DNA from: a virus
Virus record (IMG/VR): IMGVR_UViG_3300042446_000849
Location: 1-64,000 of that record
Strand: one strand, 5' to 3'
DNA length: 64,000 nucleotides
Below the pieces are notes generated by a model. The model saw nothing but the letters and a program-made list of their open reading frames with translations. It was not told the origin of the DNA and did no database searches. Both the position numbers and the translations under genes were made by a program. Shown here in pieces: positions 15,689-25,218 of the stretch. How positions within the stretch are numbered: position 1 is the stretch's first letter; each line of letters opens with the position of its first letter.

Positions 15689-16404
15689 GGATAATCACCT
15701 TTGTACTTTTGTTCCATAAATTTATTTCCTTGCAAGAAGAAATTTGCTTGCACGGAATCCGCTCTATTACCTACTCTATAATTGAGAGAATACTCACCAT
15801 TCGTATTGTAGGTAAATCCATACTGAAGTAGAACTTGCATAATAACACGATCTATTTCAGGTTGATCGTCAGGATGTCTAGCTCTCCTATACCATAAAGG
15901 AGAGATTTGTATTGCTATAGGCGTTGGTAAAAAATATGCACCAACATCAACAAACAATTCCTGTTCACTTAGACAGGTTGGCCATAAGCCAAGATTTTCG
16001 CAATCATCATTACAAATATAATTACTATCTTTGTCTATAATTTTTCGCAGAGAAAACGCCCAGTCATGTTTCTCCGCAACCTTAACTAATGTCTCAATGT
16101 GTGTGGGATCAATGTAATTATCTTCGTCTAGGAAAATGAGATAATCTGAATTACAAATATAAGACATAGAACCATATATCCTATGTCCGTTGTATTGATT
16201 TGCCCCAGTATTCTCTGGAAGACATAAAACAGTTTTTCCATCATAACCACCTATAACTTGTTGCGCATTCTTAATATAACCAGGGCCATCAATAACTACA
16301 AGATGTTCTACATTATCATAAGTTTGTTCAGAAACAGAACGAAGATTATCTTTTAAATAAATTGATCCTGTTGTGGGTGTAATCACCGTCACCTTTTTAC
16401 TCAT
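15673..16404 (-). CDS. Family 2-type glycosyltransferase
   Basis: 243 residues with a GT-A fold. It starts with KKVTVITPTTGS, then NVEHLVVIDGPG, then the metal/nucleotide-sugar site FLDEDNYI (DxD-like). It would move a sugar from a nucleotide sugar to a glycan, lipid or protein; the acceptor is unknown. First of a run of sugar genes on the same strand with 4-16 base overlaps, so one operon. Confidence 0.8.
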   Translation of the reverse strand: MSKKVTVITPTTGSIYLKDNLRSVSEQTYDNVEHLVVIDGPGYIKNAQQVIGGYDGKTVLCLPENTGANQYNGHRIYGSMSYICNSDYLIFLDEDNYIDPTHIETLVKVAEKHDWAFSLRKIIDKDSNYICNDDCENLGLWPTCLSEQELFVDVGAYFLPTPIAIQISPLWYRRARHPDDQPEIDRVIMQVLLQYGFTYNTNGEYSLNYRVGNRADSVQANFFLQGNKFMEQKYKGDYPWRKK

Positions 16405-17086
16405 ATTCTACAACCTCTATACCATCAGGTACTTTTACTACAATTCCACCCATATTAGGTTTTCTTGCGTTGTGATAAAACACTTTCCCTTTAATTTTAT
16501 CTTTATAAAATAACTGGAATACTAAATTGTTTATACCACTGTTAATCACATGAACTTCTTTTGCATTACAAATTGTATCTACATAATCTAATACATCATC
16601 TGTATCTTCTTTAATGGCAACATGACAAGGATAATTAGAATTAATCTTGAGATCAAAACTACCATAACTACTTGCATTGTGCATAAAAATATAGTCTGTT
16701 CCTAGCTTGCTAGTTATTTTATTATATAACTCTAATGAACCATCTAATCTTGTTGGCAAAACAAATCTATCATATTCATCATTTGGATTAATACCTGATG
16801 TAGTATAAAATGATTCTTCAAAATTATCATAGTCACAATTTTCAAAGCCGACTCTCATTAAAGCATGAGATGTTTGTTGAGCATGCTTTAAACAATCTTC
16901 CATTTCATTTTCAACAGGAATAATTGTTATATTAGGGAAGTCCTCATATAAATGTTCCACTGTCTTAGTATAATGTTTCTTGCATATTAAGTCAATATCG
17001 TAGTGATCCGTTAATGCATGAACCAAGCCATTACATATAAAATGGTCACCTAGACCAGTGTGATGATGTACTATTATTTTTGTCAT
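16397..17086 (-). CDS. Probable GT-B glycosyltransferase (heptosyltransferase-like)
   Basis: 229 residues. The opening KIIVHHHTGLGDHFICNG has the GLGD/N-type loop of GT9-like enzymes, and VHVINSGINNLVFQLFY looks like the donor-binding end. Shorter than typical GT9 proteins (about 320), so it may be a minimal or divergent enzyme. Coupled to its neighbours by overlaps of 8 and 4 bases. Confidence 0.55.
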   Translation of the reverse strand: MTKIIVHHHTGLGDHFICNGLVHALTDHYDIDLICKKHYTKTVEHLYEDFPNITIIPVENEMEDCLKHAQQTSHALMRVGFENCDYDNFEESFYTTSGINPNDEYDRFVLPTRLDGSLELYNKITSKLGTDYIFMHNASSYGSFDLKINSNYPCHVAIKEDTDDVLDYVDTICNAKEVHVINSGINNLVFQLFYKDKIKGKVFYHNARKPNMGGIVVKVPDGIEVVEYE

Positions 17087-17718
17087 ACTAATGCAGGATC
17101 ATATATAGAGTTTTCGTGTTCGTCATATGTTTGTCCTATAAAGTCTCGGCCAACTTCTTTATAACTTTCACGCATCCAGACGCGTTCTTTAATACCATGT
17201 ACCATCGCATCGTCTTTTAAAGCAGGCCAAACCATATCTCGTAAATAGAACTGGTCAACTAGATATTGATGCGTAGACCAATATCGTTTAATGCCTTCTG
17301 CTAGATTGTGTGGCAACCCATCTTTAATTCCCCACATACCTGCAAGTATCGGAAATTCGTAATGGTTAATATGATCTCGTATAACAGATAATTTACTATC
17401 TGTATCTAACCATTCATCTACAATTTGTCTTTCTCTTAAAGACAATCTAGAATCAGTATCTCTCGATAAGACAATAGTATCTTTTTGCATTGAGAAAAAT
17501 CTCCAGAATGCACCAAATGAACCGTTATCAATTTTAATTGTTTCCACATTAGAAAATTCATCTAATGCTGCAATGTAAATTTTAGGTACAGTTTGATCAT
17601 AATAAAAATGACAAGTCCATTCTGGAAAAAACTTTCTTGCCAACTGGGCGTTTCTAATTGCGCCAACACAATACTTAGGGTTGTCTCCCCACAAACTAAA
17701 TGATATAATTTTTTTCAT
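17083..17718 (-). CDS. Putative glycosyltransferase of the sugar island
   Basis: 211 residues from ATG 17718 (MKKIISFSLWGDNPKYC). The longer reading from 17769 would run into the upstream gene. VLSRDTDSRLSLRE has a DxD-like acidic motif, and SFGAFWRFFSM precedes it, a pattern of GT-A enzymes. The acceptor and donor cannot be told. It overlaps the next gene by 4 bases. Confidence 0.6.
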   Translation of the reverse strand: MKKIISFSLWGDNPKYCVGAIRNAQLARKFFPEWTCHFYYDQTVPKIYIAALDEFSNVETIKIDNGSFGAFWRFFSMQKDTIVLSRDTDSRLSLRERQIVDEWLDTDSKLSVIRDHINHYEFPILAGMWGIKDGLPHNLAEGIKRYWSTHQYLVDQFYLRDMVWPALKDDAMVHGIKERVWMRESYKEVGRDFIGQTYDEHENSIYDPALV

Positions 17719-17719
17719 T

Positions 17720-18430
17720 TTAAGTATAATATTTAGATAGACCGTCTTTATTATTTTTAATAAGACCAAATGCTTCTTTTACATCAGGTGTTAAACTATT
17801 ATACAAATGCCACATTTCTTGTTCTGCTTGATCTGTATTATAATTTGTTCCTCTTGGATGTTCTATAGTATGAGCATAGTCTCTCACAACAGGTCTCTTA
17901 TTAATAAAACATAGTGCAGGGAAAATAATATCCCAGCACCATCCCATTTTATATTGGCTAAAATCTAAGTTGCGTTCCTTGTACCAATTGATTACATCTT
18001 TATGAATAAACCAACAAGTACAATCTGTATTAGCAACAATTTTTAATTTATCGATAGGAAAATCTAAAGTGTTGACATCTGTGCGAGTAGAATCATACCA
18101 AGTGTAATCTACATTCGGAGCATAAATGCCCCAATCCGTTACATCATAATATTTTTCAGCATCATCGTATAACTTTTTCCAATCACTATAAGATGCATCT
18201 GCTTGTATATGAAACATGACATCAGCATCAAACAACTCAATTGCTTTTAAAAATTGAGCAGTGAAATAACTTTCCTCGCCAATGTTGTGCCAATTAGGAT
18301 CGTCCTCACGGTGATTGTCGTCACTATTAATAACGACAGGCACGACCCCAATGGCACTCAGTTGCGTTTGCTTTTCTTTGGTCTTTTCATACTGACCTTG
18401 CCAATTAAAGATAAAGGTCTGTATTTTCAT
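17720..18430 (-). CDS. Putative GT-A glycosyltransferase
   Basis: 236 residues. The start IQTFIFNWQGQYEKTKEKQ and VMFHIQADASYSDW (a DxD-like site) fit a GT-A fold, and KMGWCWDIIFPALCFINKRPVVRDY is a typical acceptor-side region. No close family named. The ATG at 18430 shares one base with the stop of the fucosyltransferase gene. Confidence 0.6.
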   Translation of the reverse strand: MKIQTFIFNWQGQYEKTKEKQTQLSAIGVVPVVINSDDNHREDDPNWHNIGEESYFTAQFLKAIELFDADVMFHIQADASYSDWKKLYDDAEKYYDVTDWGIYAPNVDYTWYDSTRTDVNTLDFPIDKLKIVANTDCTCWFIHKDVINWYKERNLDFSQYKMGWCWDIIFPALCFINKRPVVRDYAHTIEHPRGTNYNTDQAEQEMWHLYNSLTPDVKEAFGLIKNNKDGLSKYYT

Positions 18431-19305
18431 TAAGCTCTCATATCAATTTTATTATACACTACAGAATCAAACCAATTTAAGAAATTGTTCAATATCATAT
18501 AATCGCGAGGTACACCTCCAGCAAGCTTAGGTGAATTTAAGAATCTGTTATATAGATCTTCGTCTTCATCTAATTTCTGAATAAAGTACATAACCTCGCT
18601 CATGCTACCAAAGTCGTGTACATTGATAAAGGAGTTAGTATTAAAATCTGATGCAATTGTTGGACTACCCCAGTAAATAGGAATAGTCTGTGCATAGAAT
18701 GCGTGAAGGATTTTCTCTGTAACATAACCAGGATTTGATCCAGACTCAAAACAAATATTAAATTTTCTTGTTGATAAGAAATCGATCTTAGCAACTTCTC
18801 CATCTAATTTTGCCTTGATGTTATTATATAAAGCACCACCGCTGTCTACTGGTTTAACGGCATTAAGTTGTTTAAAGAAGTCATTACGTTCTTCGCAACC
18901 TGGATTTGATACAACAAAAGAACAGAATGAAGTTTTCTCTTTAGGTGTATGCTCGCCTAAAATATGATAATACTTATAATCTGTATTATGAATCATATCC
19001 AATGACCACATATAGATCACAAACAAAGGCAAACGATAATGCCAATTATTGTAGTTGTGGTCAAATGATATTGCATAGTGACAATCATAATTATCGGGTC
19101 TACGATTTTCACCAGTATAGAAAATCTTAACGCAATCCTTTTTAGACCATTTTTTATTTTCTGTACCGAAATTTTCGTCGCCGAAGATCAAATAGTCAGG
19201 ATTTTCATTGTCAATTTCAATGTCATACCGATTAGACAATAAGCTATAAAAGAACTGACTTAGATGGTCGTGGGTGTCAGCAAACCCTAATTTTAATTTT
19301 TTCAT
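18430..19305 (-). CDS. Alpha-1,3-fucosyltransferase-like (GT10)
   Basis: 291 residues. The GT10 signature is clear near the C-terminal part: FNICFESGSNPGYVTEKIL followed by HAFYAQTIPIYWGSP. These residues bind GDP-fucose in bacterial and animal alpha-1,3/4-fucosyltransferases. An N-terminal Rossmann-like part (YLIFGDENFG) precedes it. It fits the GDP-mannose to GDP-fucose or GDP-colitose genes in the same operon, which would supply the donor. The product could go onto host LPS or the virion. Confidence 0.85.
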   Translation of the reverse strand: MKKLKLGFADTHDHLSQFFYSLLSNRYDIEIDNENPDYLIFGDENFGTENKKWSKKDCVKIFYTGENRRPDNYDCHYAISFDHNYNNWHYRLPLFVIYMWSLDMIHNTDYKYYHILGEHTPKEKTSFCSFVVSNPGCEERNDFFKQLNAVKPVDSGGALYNNIKAKLDGEVAKIDFLSTRKFNICFESGSNPGYVTEKILHAFYAQTIPIYWGSPTIASDFNTNSFINVHDFGSMSEVMYFIQKLDEDEDLYNRFLNSPKLAGGVPRDYMILNNFLNWFDSVVYNKIDMRA

Positions 19306-20261
19306 AGGCTATCAGTCAATTCTTTCAAAGAGTTATGAATGTTTGCTATATCGTCTGAAGATAAAGTGCTAATATCACTAATAGGTGTAATAGTATATTT
19401 GCACTTAATATCTAAGCCATTTGACATTGTTTCTGTAGGTGGTTTACCAATACCCCAACTTACATTATATGATAAGAACTTTTTATTTGGATTCATATAA
19501 TTATTATATGTTTCGCAGAAGACAAACGGTCCTGAATTCTTACCTACGATTGCGTCACAATGTTCACTTAGGTATGAAATTTCCTGCAAGTCGCAGTTGT
19601 TAACTTCTCGATCTTCCCATGGAGCACGCTTGTCCTCAACTTCATTATCTACAATAATATCATCAGTAAATAAAACATTGTTTAATGTAGTATCAAATTT
19701 TGTAGTGCAAATAAAATCGATGCTAGGAGATTCTTCTGCAGCAAGATTAATGAAGTCTTGCATATTGTCTGAGAATGATTGACCGGACTTCGGCGGACCA
19801 TTACAAATTAGAATCTTTTTATTAGTATTGGTCTTTAAAAATTCATCGATACTAGACACATCAAATTTTGTAAAATCAATCTTTGGTAGATACGATTCTT
19901 TTTCTGCTCGTAATGCTATTTCTGTATTAAAATGACCATTAATTGTATCTAAGATTTTATCCCATTGATGCCACAGTGAGTTCATATTAATACCACCATG
20001 CTCACAGAAAATATCCCAGAAACAACCGATCCAAGTATTAATATACAACACACCTTCGTCTTGATAGAAAGGAGTCTTTGCATCTAAATTTTCAGGTGCA
20101 CCAATTACAGGAATATTTAAATCTCTGGTTAATTTGGGGTGATTAAAATGCATATACTCAAAAGTAAAATCAGGCAACTCATTTTGTAGTTGACGAATAA
20201 ACTCTTTATGTGTTAGCAAATCACCTCGGTGATAGTGATTAAAGAAAATAATTTTAGACAT
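19302..20261 (-). CDS. Uncharacterised sugar-island protein
   Basis: 319 residues, starting KIIFFNHYHRGDLLTHKEF, which resembles the first strand and loop of GT-B glycosyltransferases. Later KKILICNGPPKSGQ and CDAIVGKNSGPFVFCET look like the start and the donor-binding part of a second Rossmann domain. Overlaps the fucosyltransferase by 4 bases. Probably a glycosyltransferase, but the family is not recognised. Confidence 0.5.
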   Translation of the reverse strand: MSKIIFFNHYHRGDLLTHKEFIRQLQNELPDFTFEYMHFNHPKLTRDLNIPVIGAPENLDAKTPFYQDEGVLYINTWIGCFWDIFCEHGGINMNSLWHQWDKILDTINGHFNTEIALRAEKESYLPKIDFTKFDVSSIDEFLKTNTNKKILICNGPPKSGQSFSDNMQDFINLAAEESPSIDFICTTKFDTTLNNVLFTDDIIVDNEVEDKRAPWEDREVNNCDLQEISYLSEHCDAIVGKNSGPFVFCETYNNYMNPNKKFLSYNVSWGIGKPPTETMSNGLDIKCKYTITPISDISTLSSDDIANIHNSLKELTDSL

Positions 20262-20605
20262 TACTTAACACCTTTATATAATTTTACAGAATCTTCTACT
20301 AATGATCTGTTTGTTCTGATTGCATTATCGACCATTAAATTAACTGCTTGCACATAACGAGGTCTTTTAACTTTAAAGCAAATGTCGCACTTGCGTTTTA
20401 AGTCTGCAATTTCCTCATCTGATTTTGCAGCTTGAATTGCATCTTCCAACATCCACATACGGATATGAATAATTGCGAGTTTTTCAATAACTTCGCCTAG
20501 GTTATCTGTTTCAATATATTCAGAGTCAGGAAGATCTCCCTTTGCTAATACATCATGAACAGTTTGTTTAATAATTTGTTCTATGCTCTCACCTAAATTT
20601 GTCAT
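20261..20605 (-). CDS. DUF4254-like helical protein
   Basis: 114 residues from ATG 20605. EKLAIIHIRMWMLEDAI and ADLKRKCDICFKVKRPR resemble DUF4254 proteins, which are often found beside glycosyltransferases. All-helical. It overlaps the dehydratase gene by 17 bases and the following gene by 1. Role unknown. Confidence 0.5.
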   Translation of the reverse strand: MTNLGESIEQIIKQTVHDVLAKGDLPDSEYIETDNLGEVIEKLAIIHIRMWMLEDAIQAAKSDEEIADLKRKCDICFKVKRPRYVQAVNLMVDNAIRTNRSLVEDSVKLYKGVK

Positions 20606-21758
20606 CAATTTTCTCCACAACTTGTTTTAAGAACGCCATATCTTTTTCAGTTACAAAATGATTGTTACCAATATAAACACCTTGAGTATGAACTAAATCT
20701 GCATTTGTTCTGTCTTTAGATGTTTCAATTTTGTAACCATTTAAAAATGGCTGTGCCAATAAATTACCAGCAACAACCGGTCTATATTCAATACCATTTT
20801 CAGCAAATGTTTCCTTCATTGCCAACATAATCTCTTTAGACTTGCAGATGAAAGGTAAACAAAAACTGCTGTTCGTTGCTGAATTTTTAATATTATAAAA
20901 TAAATGTTCGTGCTTGTCTATAATATCAGTAAATAATTTGTGATTTCTATTCCTAATTTCAATCATTTTAGTCAAACGCTTTAATTGCGATGAACCTAGA
21001 ACAGCACAAATCTCATGATTTCTAAAATTGTAGCCATCCGTAACAAACAAAAATTGTTTATCAATGTCTGGATTAAGTGCAGCATAATCGGCAAATCTTG
21101 TAGACTCTCTTGCCATACCGTGACTACGTTTTAATTTCATTAAATCATATAGGTCAGTATTGTTTGTTGAAACCATACCACCTTCAACTGTAGACATATG
21201 ATGTCCAAAATAGAAACTAAATGTTGCGCCTAAACTATTCGCGCCACGTTTAACACCGCTAGGATCAGTACAACCATGTGATTCGCATACGTCATCTATA
21301 ATAATTGCTTTAGGAAAAATCTTAGATAAAGATTCGTTGTCTGCGGAGAATCCTAATAGATGAGTAACAAAGATCATTTTAATGTCATGATTCTTAGAAA
21401 TCTTTATTGCGTCTACAAGATCAAAACTAAAATTATCAACATTAATATCGCAGAATACAGGTTCAAGGCCTAGTTGCATAATTGGTGCAACATTAGTCAT
21501 CCAAGTACAGGCTGGCAATAATACTTTGTCGCCATTCTTCAAACCATATAATTCTTTAACTGCAGCTACCAATAAGAAGTTTGCTGTGCTTCCAGATGAA
21601 ACATACAATGAATGTTTAGCACCAAGCCACTCACTCCATTCTTGCTCAAACTTTTTAACCTTTTCACCGAAGGTAAATTTCTTAGCTGTTAGCGCAAAAT
21701 GCGCCATTTTTAATCTGTCACCGAGGGTGATTGTTTCACCCATTAAAGGCCATTTCAT
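20589..21758 (-). CDS. colD: ColD-type PLP-dependent sugar 3-dehydratase (DegT/DnrJ fold)
   Basis: 389 residues from ATG 21758, coupled to the upstream gene by ATGA. The fold is DegT/DnrJ/EryC1/StrS: YVSSGSTANF (PLP phosphate), IIIDDVCESHG (Asp for the PLP nitrogen), and the segment FSFYFGHHMSTVEGG. In aminotransferases the residue at this point is Lys (the PLP Schiff base). Here it is His (about 186), as in ColD, GDP-4-keto-6-deoxy-D-mannose 3-dehydratase. Further ColD-like parts are GYNFRNHEI and GIEYRPVVAGNLL. Gmd, made from the same operon, supplies its substrate. The likely end product is GDP-4-keto-3,6-dideoxymannose, precursor of GDP-L-colitose. The substrate is inference; the His is directly visible. 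Confidence 0.8.
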   Translation of the reverse strand: MKWPLMGETITLGDRLKMAHFALTAKKFTFGEKVKKFEQEWSEWLGAKHSLYVSSGSTANFLLVAAVKELYGLKNGDKVLLPACTWMTNVAPIMQLGLEPVFCDINVDNFSFDLVDAIKISKNHDIKMIFVTHLLGFSADNESLSKIFPKAIIIDDVCESHGCTDPSGVKRGANSLGATFSFYFGHHMSTVEGGMVSTNNTDLYDLMKLKRSHGMARESTRFADYAALNPDIDKQFLFVTDGYNFRNHEICAVLGSSQLKRLTKMIEIRNRNHKLFTDIIDKHEHLFYNIKNSATNSSFCLPFICKSKEIMLAMKETFAENGIEYRPVVAGNLLAQPFLNGYKIETSKDRTNADLVHTQGVYIGNNHFVTEKDMAFLKQVVEKIDDKFR

Positions 21759-22690
21759 ACTAACCCCTTTTCTTTTTTGTACCAATCAATAGTTTGTTTT
21801 AAGCCCTTATCAAAAGTAACTTTAGCTTTCCAGCCGAGGTCTTTTAGCTTAGTGTTATCCATTTTGCGTCTTGGTGTGCCGTTTGGTTTATCTTTGTTCC
21901 AAACAATTTTACCTGTGAAACCCATTTCTTTTTTGAGCTTATTAACGAGATCTTTAATTGTAAGTTCTTCGTCACTACCAACATTAACAAATTCTGCTTT
22001 ATCATAATTTTGCATCAACCAAAAACAAGCATCTGCTAGATCATCTACATATAAAAATTCTCTAGTTGGTGTACCATCACCCCAGCACTCTATGCTATTA
22101 TCCCCTGTCTTCATAGCATTATGCATCTTGGTAATAATACCAGGAATTACGTGACCATGTTCTGGAATAAAATTATCATTAGGCCCATATAAATTTGCAG
22201 GCATACAACTAATAGCATTAAAGCCATATTGACGTCTGTAATACTCACACATTCTTAAACCTGTAATCTTAGCTAATGCATAACCTTCATTAGTTGGTTC
22301 AAGCGGTGCTGTTAATAAGTATTCTTCTTTAATTGGTTGAGGTGTTACCTTAGGGTAAATACAGGCTGAGCCCAAGAACAATAGTTTCTGACAACCATTT
22401 CTATATGCAGAATCAATTACATTAGTTTGAATCTGTAAGTTGTCATAGATAAACTCACCGGGATTTGTCCAGTTCCAGTTAATGCCACCAACTTTAGCTG
22501 CTGCTAAGAAAACAAAGTCTGGTCTTTCTGTACTAAAGAAGTTTTTAACTGCTCGTTGGTCTCGTAAATCTAATTCGCCCTTTGATCTAAGAATTAAATT
22601 AGTATAACCTTCTTCTTTTAATTTTCTTACTATTGCTGATCCAACTAATCCTCTGTGACCAGCAACAAATATTTTGCTATTCTTTTCCAT
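21755..22690 (-). CDS. fcl: GDP-L-fucose synthase / ColC-like epimerase-reductase
   Basis: 311 residues, an extended SDR. The cofactor loop is VAGHRGLVGSA (9-19). FLGSACIYPK and NEGYALAKI give the Ser-Tyr-Lys catalytic set, and FIPEHGHVIPGII is typical of GDP-L-fucose synthase. It converts GDP-4-keto-6-deoxymannose to GDP-L-fucose by epimerisation and reduction. Next to ColD it could instead, or also, act as ColC and make GDP-L-colitose; sequence alone does not decide. Gmd and two fucosyltransferase-like genes are in the same operon. Confidence 0.88.
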   Translation of the reverse strand: MEKNSKIFVAGHRGLVGSAIVRKLKEEGYTNLILRSKGELDLRDQRAVKNFFSTERPDFVFLAAAKVGGINWNWTNPGEFIYDNLQIQTNVIDSAYRNGCQKLLFLGSACIYPKVTPQPIKEEYLLTAPLEPTNEGYALAKITGLRMCEYYRRQYGFNAISCMPANLYGPNDNFIPEHGHVIPGIITKMHNAMKTGDNSIECWGDGTPTREFLYVDDLADACFWLMQNYDKAEFVNVGSDEELTIKDLVNKLKKEMGFTGKIVWNKDKPNGTPRRKMDNTKLKDLGWKAKVTFDKGLKQTIDWYKKEKGLV

Positions 22691-22698
22691 TTTTATTC

Positions 22699-23343
22699 CT
22701 ATCTTAAAGTAAACACATAATCGTGAAGGGATAATTTTTCAGTAAATTTATGAGTATTATCTACAACATCAATTATCTTTTGTATATCATCGTGCCATTC
22801 AACTAAAAGAACTTTCGGTAGATATTTTTCTATGGAAAAGCCTTTAAGGACTTCCAATTCATATCCTTCTACGTCTAATGAAAAAAAGTCTACTGTTGCT
22901 ACATTTAATGATTCTAATATTGAATCTAGTGTTCGTGTAGGAACAACAAATTCATATCTAATTTCCTCTTCATTTAAAGCAGAGGCTTTTGCTGTCCAAT
23001 TTTCATTTTTCCATATAGGAGAAGATTTTACAGAAGTCATTAATCCTGGATCGTCAGAATAAACCCGACGATGCGTCATAGTAATTTCCTTTGCGAGATT
23101 TCCGTGAGAAATTAAAGCAGAATTAAATACTTTAGAGTTGGGTCTATTATCGCGACACACCTCAAATGCTTCGGGGTTAGGTTCTACTAAAATACCTGTC
23201 CAACCTAGTTCTTCTTCGAGGTGCCATGTATTGCTTTGAGTAAAACCGTCAGCGCCGCCCACTTCAATAAAGAATCCATTTCTATAATTTAAATATTTTT
23301 CAACAACTTTGCGATTTACATCTTGGTATGAAGGAGGAAACAT
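22699..23343 (-). CDS. FkbM-family SAM methyltransferase
   Basis: 214 residues from ATG 23343 (MFPPSYQDV, after GAGG; the longer reading uses TTG). FFIEVGGADGFTQSNTWHLE is the SAM-binding start, GILVEPNPEAFEVC the second strand, and FFSLDVEGYELEVLKGF the FkbM signature. FkbM enzymes O-methylate sugars or polyketides. In this place it probably methylates a surface-glycan sugar. Lies between gmd and fcl. Confidence 0.85.
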   Translation of the reverse strand: MFPPSYQDVNRKVVEKYLNYRNGFFIEVGGADGFTQSNTWHLEEELGWTGILVEPNPEAFEVCRDNRPNSKVFNSALISHGNLAKEITMTHRRVYSDDPGLMTSVKSSPIWKNENWTAKASALNEEEIRYEFVVPTRTLDSILESLNVATVDFFSLDVEGYELEVLKGFSIEKYLPKVLLVEWHDDIQKIIDVVDNTHKFTEKLSLHDYVFTLR

Positions 23344-23350
23344 ATTATCC

Positions 23351-24364
23351 TCAAGCAAAATTAATGCACATATCTTCTACAAGAGCATCAAAAGAATGCT
23401 TAGGTGTCCAGCCGAGTACACTCTTGGCCTTTGACGAGTCACCCAATAATGTTTCTACTTCTGCAGGGCGGAAATATTTTTCATCTACGCGAACAATAAT
23501 TTTTCCTGTATGCTCATTAATACCTACTTCATTAAGTCCTTCGCCTTCCCAGCGAATTTTTAATGCAAAATAAGGCGCGCATCTTTCAACAAATTCTTTA
23601 ACTGAATATTGTTCACCTGTAGAAATAACAAAATCGTCAGGGGTATCTTGTTGCAACATTAACCACATTGCTTCAACATAGTCTTTAGCGTGACCCCAAT
23701 CTCGTTTAGCATTCAAATTGCCTAGATATAAACACTCTTGGTTACCTGAGCTAATTGACTCTAAACCATTTACAATTTTCTTAGTTACAAAGTTGTGTCC
23801 ACGACGAGGAGACTCGTGATTAAATAGAATGCCAGAGCAAGCAAACATATTATATGATTCACGATAGTTCTTAACTATCCAATATGCGTAGAGCTTAGCT
23901 ACACCATACGGTGATCTAGGATAAAAGGGAGTTGTTTCTTTTTGCGGAATCTCTTGCACTAAACCATATAGTTCAGAAGTAGATGCTTGATAAATTTTAC
24001 AGGTCTTTTCCATGTTAAGCAATCTAACAGCTTCAAGAATACGCAATGTACCTAAGCCATCAACCATAGCAGTATACTCAGGAGTTTCAAAAGAAACCTT
24101 AACGTGACTTTGAGCTGCAAGATTGTAGATTTCACATGGATTGTGTTTCTTCAATACGTTCATAACAGACAAAGAATCTGTTACATCGCCATAATGAAGA
24201 TGCAGATCTGGATTGTTGTAGATATGGTCAATGCGACCTGTATTGATTGACGAGCTGCGACGGATAATACCGTGAACTTCGTAACCTTTAGACAATAAAA
24301 GTTCTGCTAGATAAGAACCGTCTTGTCCAGTAATGCCTGTAATAAGGGCTACTTTTTTACTCAT
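23351..24364 (-). CDS. gmd: GDP-mannose 4,6-dehydratase
   Basis: 337 residues, short for the family (about 350-370) but complete. The NADP loop is [16 protein letters not shown] (8-23), then [30 protein letters not shown] and [11 protein letters not shown] give the Thr, Glu, Tyr and Lys active-site set, and [16 protein letters not shown] is the GDP-mannose region. It makes GDP-4-keto-6-deoxy-D-mannose, the branch point for GDP-fucose, GDP-perosamine and GDP-colitose. Starts the dideoxy/deoxy-sugar part of the operon. Confidence 0.97.
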   Translation of the reverse strand: MSKKVALITGITGQDGSYLAELLLSKGYEVHGIIRRSSSINTGRIDHIYNNPDLHLHYGDVTDSLSVMNVLKKHNPCEIYNLAAQSHVKVSFETPEYTAMVDGLGTLRILEAVRLLNMEKTCKIYQASTSELYGLVQEIPQKETTPFYPRSPYGVAKLYAYWIVKNYRESYNMFACSGILFNHESPRRGHNFVTKKIVNGLESISSGNQECLYLGNLNAKRDWGHAKDYVEAMWLMLQQDTPDDFVISTGEQYSVKEFVERCAPYFALKIRWEGEGLNEVGINEHTGKIIVRVDEKYFRPAEVETLLGDSSKAKSVLGWTPKHSFDALVEDMCINFA

Positions 24365-24365
24365 A

Positions 24366-25205
24366 TTATAATCTCCTAAATAATATATCTTCTTTATAAT
24401 TCAATATCTTATCAATATTGTTTACGGCGGAATTCCACTCGCCTACTTTAAAATATTTATCGTCTGCGATATCCGCTATAAAAACATTAAGTTGTTCTTT
24501 TAACATTAAAGGATTCAAACTATGTTCTATGAATAGATTGGTACAATAAAAGTTCTTTAAATTTTTAGAACAAAATGCAGATGAAATAGCAAAACTGCCA
24601 GCTCCAGATGTTGCTAGGTTTTTTGCCTTTAACATAAAGGAATATGCATCTTGAACAGATAAAAATCTAACATCAATACTATCACCTAATGTCTGATACA
24701 AACAAGGCACTATAGGATTTATATTATCTTCAGCTAGAAAAATTACTTTACCATGAAACAAGTTGTATAATTCCAAATAATATAGTAATGGATTTTGAGT
24801 ATGTGAGTTAGGAAAATGGGTATACAAATCCCCGCTTCTTATATGTACGACACATACATCATCTAACGATTCTATTATTTCATCATGATCAATTTTTAAA
24901 TTTGGTAGAATATATTTTTCACATATTTCTTTTCGTTTAAAATTTAAATCGGTTATATCTACATCGAAATCTTTATCAGGTCCCTCAAAAAAATAAAACC
25001 AATTGTGAGATGATTCGTTTATTTTAAATTCATTGTCCCCAAATGTCAATTCAATAGCATTAATAAATGGATGATCTGGTGACGTAAATTTTACTTTATT
25101 CTTTTCACAGAAATATATTCCATTAGAAATTTGCTGAATATTATTACCAAGCCGCCCAAACCACCTTGGGATAAATGTGTCGTGTACTATTTCGTTAGTG
25201 TGCAT
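24366..25205 (-). CDS. Fucosyltransferase-like protein (GT11/GT23 type)
   Basis: 279 residues. [13 protein letters not shown] at about 16-28 resembles the GRLGNQ motif of alpha-1,2-fucosyltransferases. [10 protein letters not shown] is the HxRxGD donor-binding motif shared by GT11 and GT23. [14 protein letters not shown] near residue 200 stands where these enzymes have their third conserved motif. Second fucosyltransferase candidate of the island, so GDP-fucose or GDP-colitose may be used twice. First gene of the island transcript after a UUCG hairpin. Confidence 0.65.
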   Translation of the reverse strand: MHTNEIVHDTFIPRWFGRLGNNIQQISNGIYFCEKNKVKFTSPDHPFINAIELTFGDNEFKINESSHNWFYFFEGPDKDFDVDITDLNFKRKEICEKYILPNLKIDHDEIIESLDDVCVVHIRSGDLYTHFPNSHTQNPLLYYLELYNLFHGKVIFLAEDNINPIVPCLYQTLGDSIDVRFLSVQDAYSFMLKAKNLATSGAGSFAISSAFCSKNLKNFYCTNLFIEHSLNPLMLKEQLNVFIADIADDKYFKVGEWNSAVNNIDKILNYKEDILFRRL

Positions 25206-25218
25206 AAAGAAAGGTGCA

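Noticed and set aside
20589-21758. Plain sugar aminotransferase (perosamine-type) for the DegT-fold gene
   Set aside because: The PLP lysine is replaced by His, which does not fit an aminotransferase.
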